Shown one piece after another: positions 63,448-64,000 of a stretch of DNA of 64,000 bases. The position numbers and the translations under genes were made by a program. Every line of letters starts with the position of its first letter. Positions within the stretch are counted from its first letter, which is position 1. Source of the stretch: Lysobacteraceae bacterium SCN 69-320 (lineage in GTDB: Bacteria > Pseudomonadota > Gammaproteobacteria > Xanthomonadales > Rhodanobacteraceae); NCBI GenBank assembly GCA_001725155.1, contig MEFP01000010.1:1-64000 (forward strand). The letters run 5' to 3'. The notes beneath the pieces were generated by a model, which was not told the DNA's origin, did not search any database, and was given only the letters and a program-made list of their open reading frames with translations.

Positions 63448-64000
63448 ATGAAGGCTGACGGTGCGTTCGGAGCGCGGCACGATGCTGCGCGAATCAGACA
63501 GTCCAAGGCGCGCCGGGTCTTGCCGGCATTGCTGTTCGCAGCAGCCGGTGCAGCCACGGCGGCCGAACGCATCGACGCGCCGCCGGTCGCCGCGCAGATT
63601 CGCCGCGGCGCCGAGCTCGTGCGCAAAACGGCGGCAGAGCTGGCGACGACGCCGGCCAATCCGTGCCAGCGGCCGCTCGGTTCGCACGAGGTCTGCATTC
63701 CGCTGGACATCGAGTTCACCGACTCGACGATCTTCAACCCGGCCACCGGCCAGGACGACCGCGTCCATCTGCGTTCCTACCGCAGTCCCGGCACCGATCC
63801 GAAAATTCCGTTCGTCGCGCCGCTGATCGAGATTGCGCCCGGCCAGACCGTGCGCATTCCGCTGCACAACAAGCTGCCGGCCGAGCCGGACTGCGCCAAG
63901 GGCATCCCGAGCATCAACGTGCCGCACTGCTTCAACTCGACCAACCTGCATTCCCATGGCCTGTGGGTCAGCCCGGCCGGCAACAGCGACAACGTGCTGA
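63448..64000 (+). CDS. Multicopper oxidase, 5' part only
   Basis: 184 residues visible; the gene leaves the window. AAGGGGA lies 7 bases upstream of the ATG. An N-terminal hydrophobic stretch (RRVLPALLFAAAGAATAAE) is a signal peptide, so export is likely. The first cupredoxin domain shows PLIEIAPGQTVRIPLHNKLPAEPDC and STNLHSHGLWVSPAGNSDNVL. HSHGLW carries the first HxH copper-ligand pair of the trinuclear centre of multicopper oxidases (laccase/CueO/CopA-like). Substrate cannot be told without the C-terminus. Confidence 0.88.
   Translation, partial: MKADGAFGARHDAARIRQSKARRVLPALLFAAAGAATAAERIDAPPVAAQIRRGAELVRKTAAELATTPANPCQRPLGSHEVCIPLDIEFTDSTIFNPATGQDDRVHLRSYRSPGTDPKIPFVAPLIEIAPGQTVRIPLHNKLPAEPDCAKGIPSINVPHCFNSTNLHSHGLWVSPAGNSDNVL

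Overview
The window looks like a chromosomal segment of a very GC-rich gammaproteobacterium of the Xanthomonadales, most likely the Rhodanobacteraceae (Dokdonella/Tahibacter-like). This placement is an inference. It rests on strong GC3 bias, a GGGAATC microsatellite of the kind common in Xanthomonadales, an ECF sigma factor overlapping a TPR Ser/Thr kinase gene, many secreted hydrolases, and secreted proteins ending in an IFxxGFE-like tail. No rRNA, tRNA, CRISPR array, prophage, transposase or integrase was seen.

Layout. 1-2.3 kb: 3' end of a giant DUF11-repeat surface protein with 369-bp tandem repeats. 2.7-20.6 kb: branched-chain amino acid and short-chain acyl-CoA catabolism (methylcrotonyl-CoA carboxylase beta, acetyl-CoA acetyltransferase, isovaleryl-CoA dehydrogenase, leucine dehydrogenase, fused isobutyryl-CoA mutase). 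Interleaved with these are a seven-bladed-propeller sensor kinase facing a DUF3369/HD-GYP response regulator, a helical-repeat lipoprotein and secreted proteins of unknown function. 20.6-25.5 kb: a nucleotidyltransferase-like gene running through a small ORF into an RNA 2',3'-cyclic phosphodiesterase, a PhyH dioxygenase, a GFE-tailed secreted protein and a phosphodiester glycosidase. 25.6-31.8 kb: a three-gene exported cluster (beta-helix lipoprotein, diheme cytochrome-like lipoprotein, TonB-dependent receptor) divergent from an AraC regulator.

32-46.7 kb: small, mostly single genes, several showing decay. These are an SMR transporter with a frameshifted end, an M50 protease with an in-frame stop before its C-terminal extension, and a LigT-like protein that has lost both HxT motifs. 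This stretch also holds a PHB-depolymerase-like esterase, a papain-like permuted hydrolase, a Tat-exported cupin, a coupled pair (small GFE-tailed protein plus fibre-like protein), a DUF1801 protein, a large lipoprotein, an rRNA methyltransferase overlapping an RsuA-type pseudouridine synthase, and an EamA transporter.

46.9-64 kb: a BNR/Asp-box propeller protein with a GFE-type tail, a beta/gamma-crystallin-like small protein, an ECF sigma/Ser-Thr kinase pair, a GH18 chitinase, a 1.15-kb gene-poor region with 77-bp direct repeats, a BaiN/HI0933-type flavoprotein, a lipoprotein, an M9 collagenase, an Lrp/AsnC regulator, and the start of a multicopper oxidase running off the window. The overall picture is a saprophytic, protein- and polymer-degrading bacterium: exported chitinase, collagenase and esterase supply amino acids and fatty acids, which the acyl-CoA genes burn.
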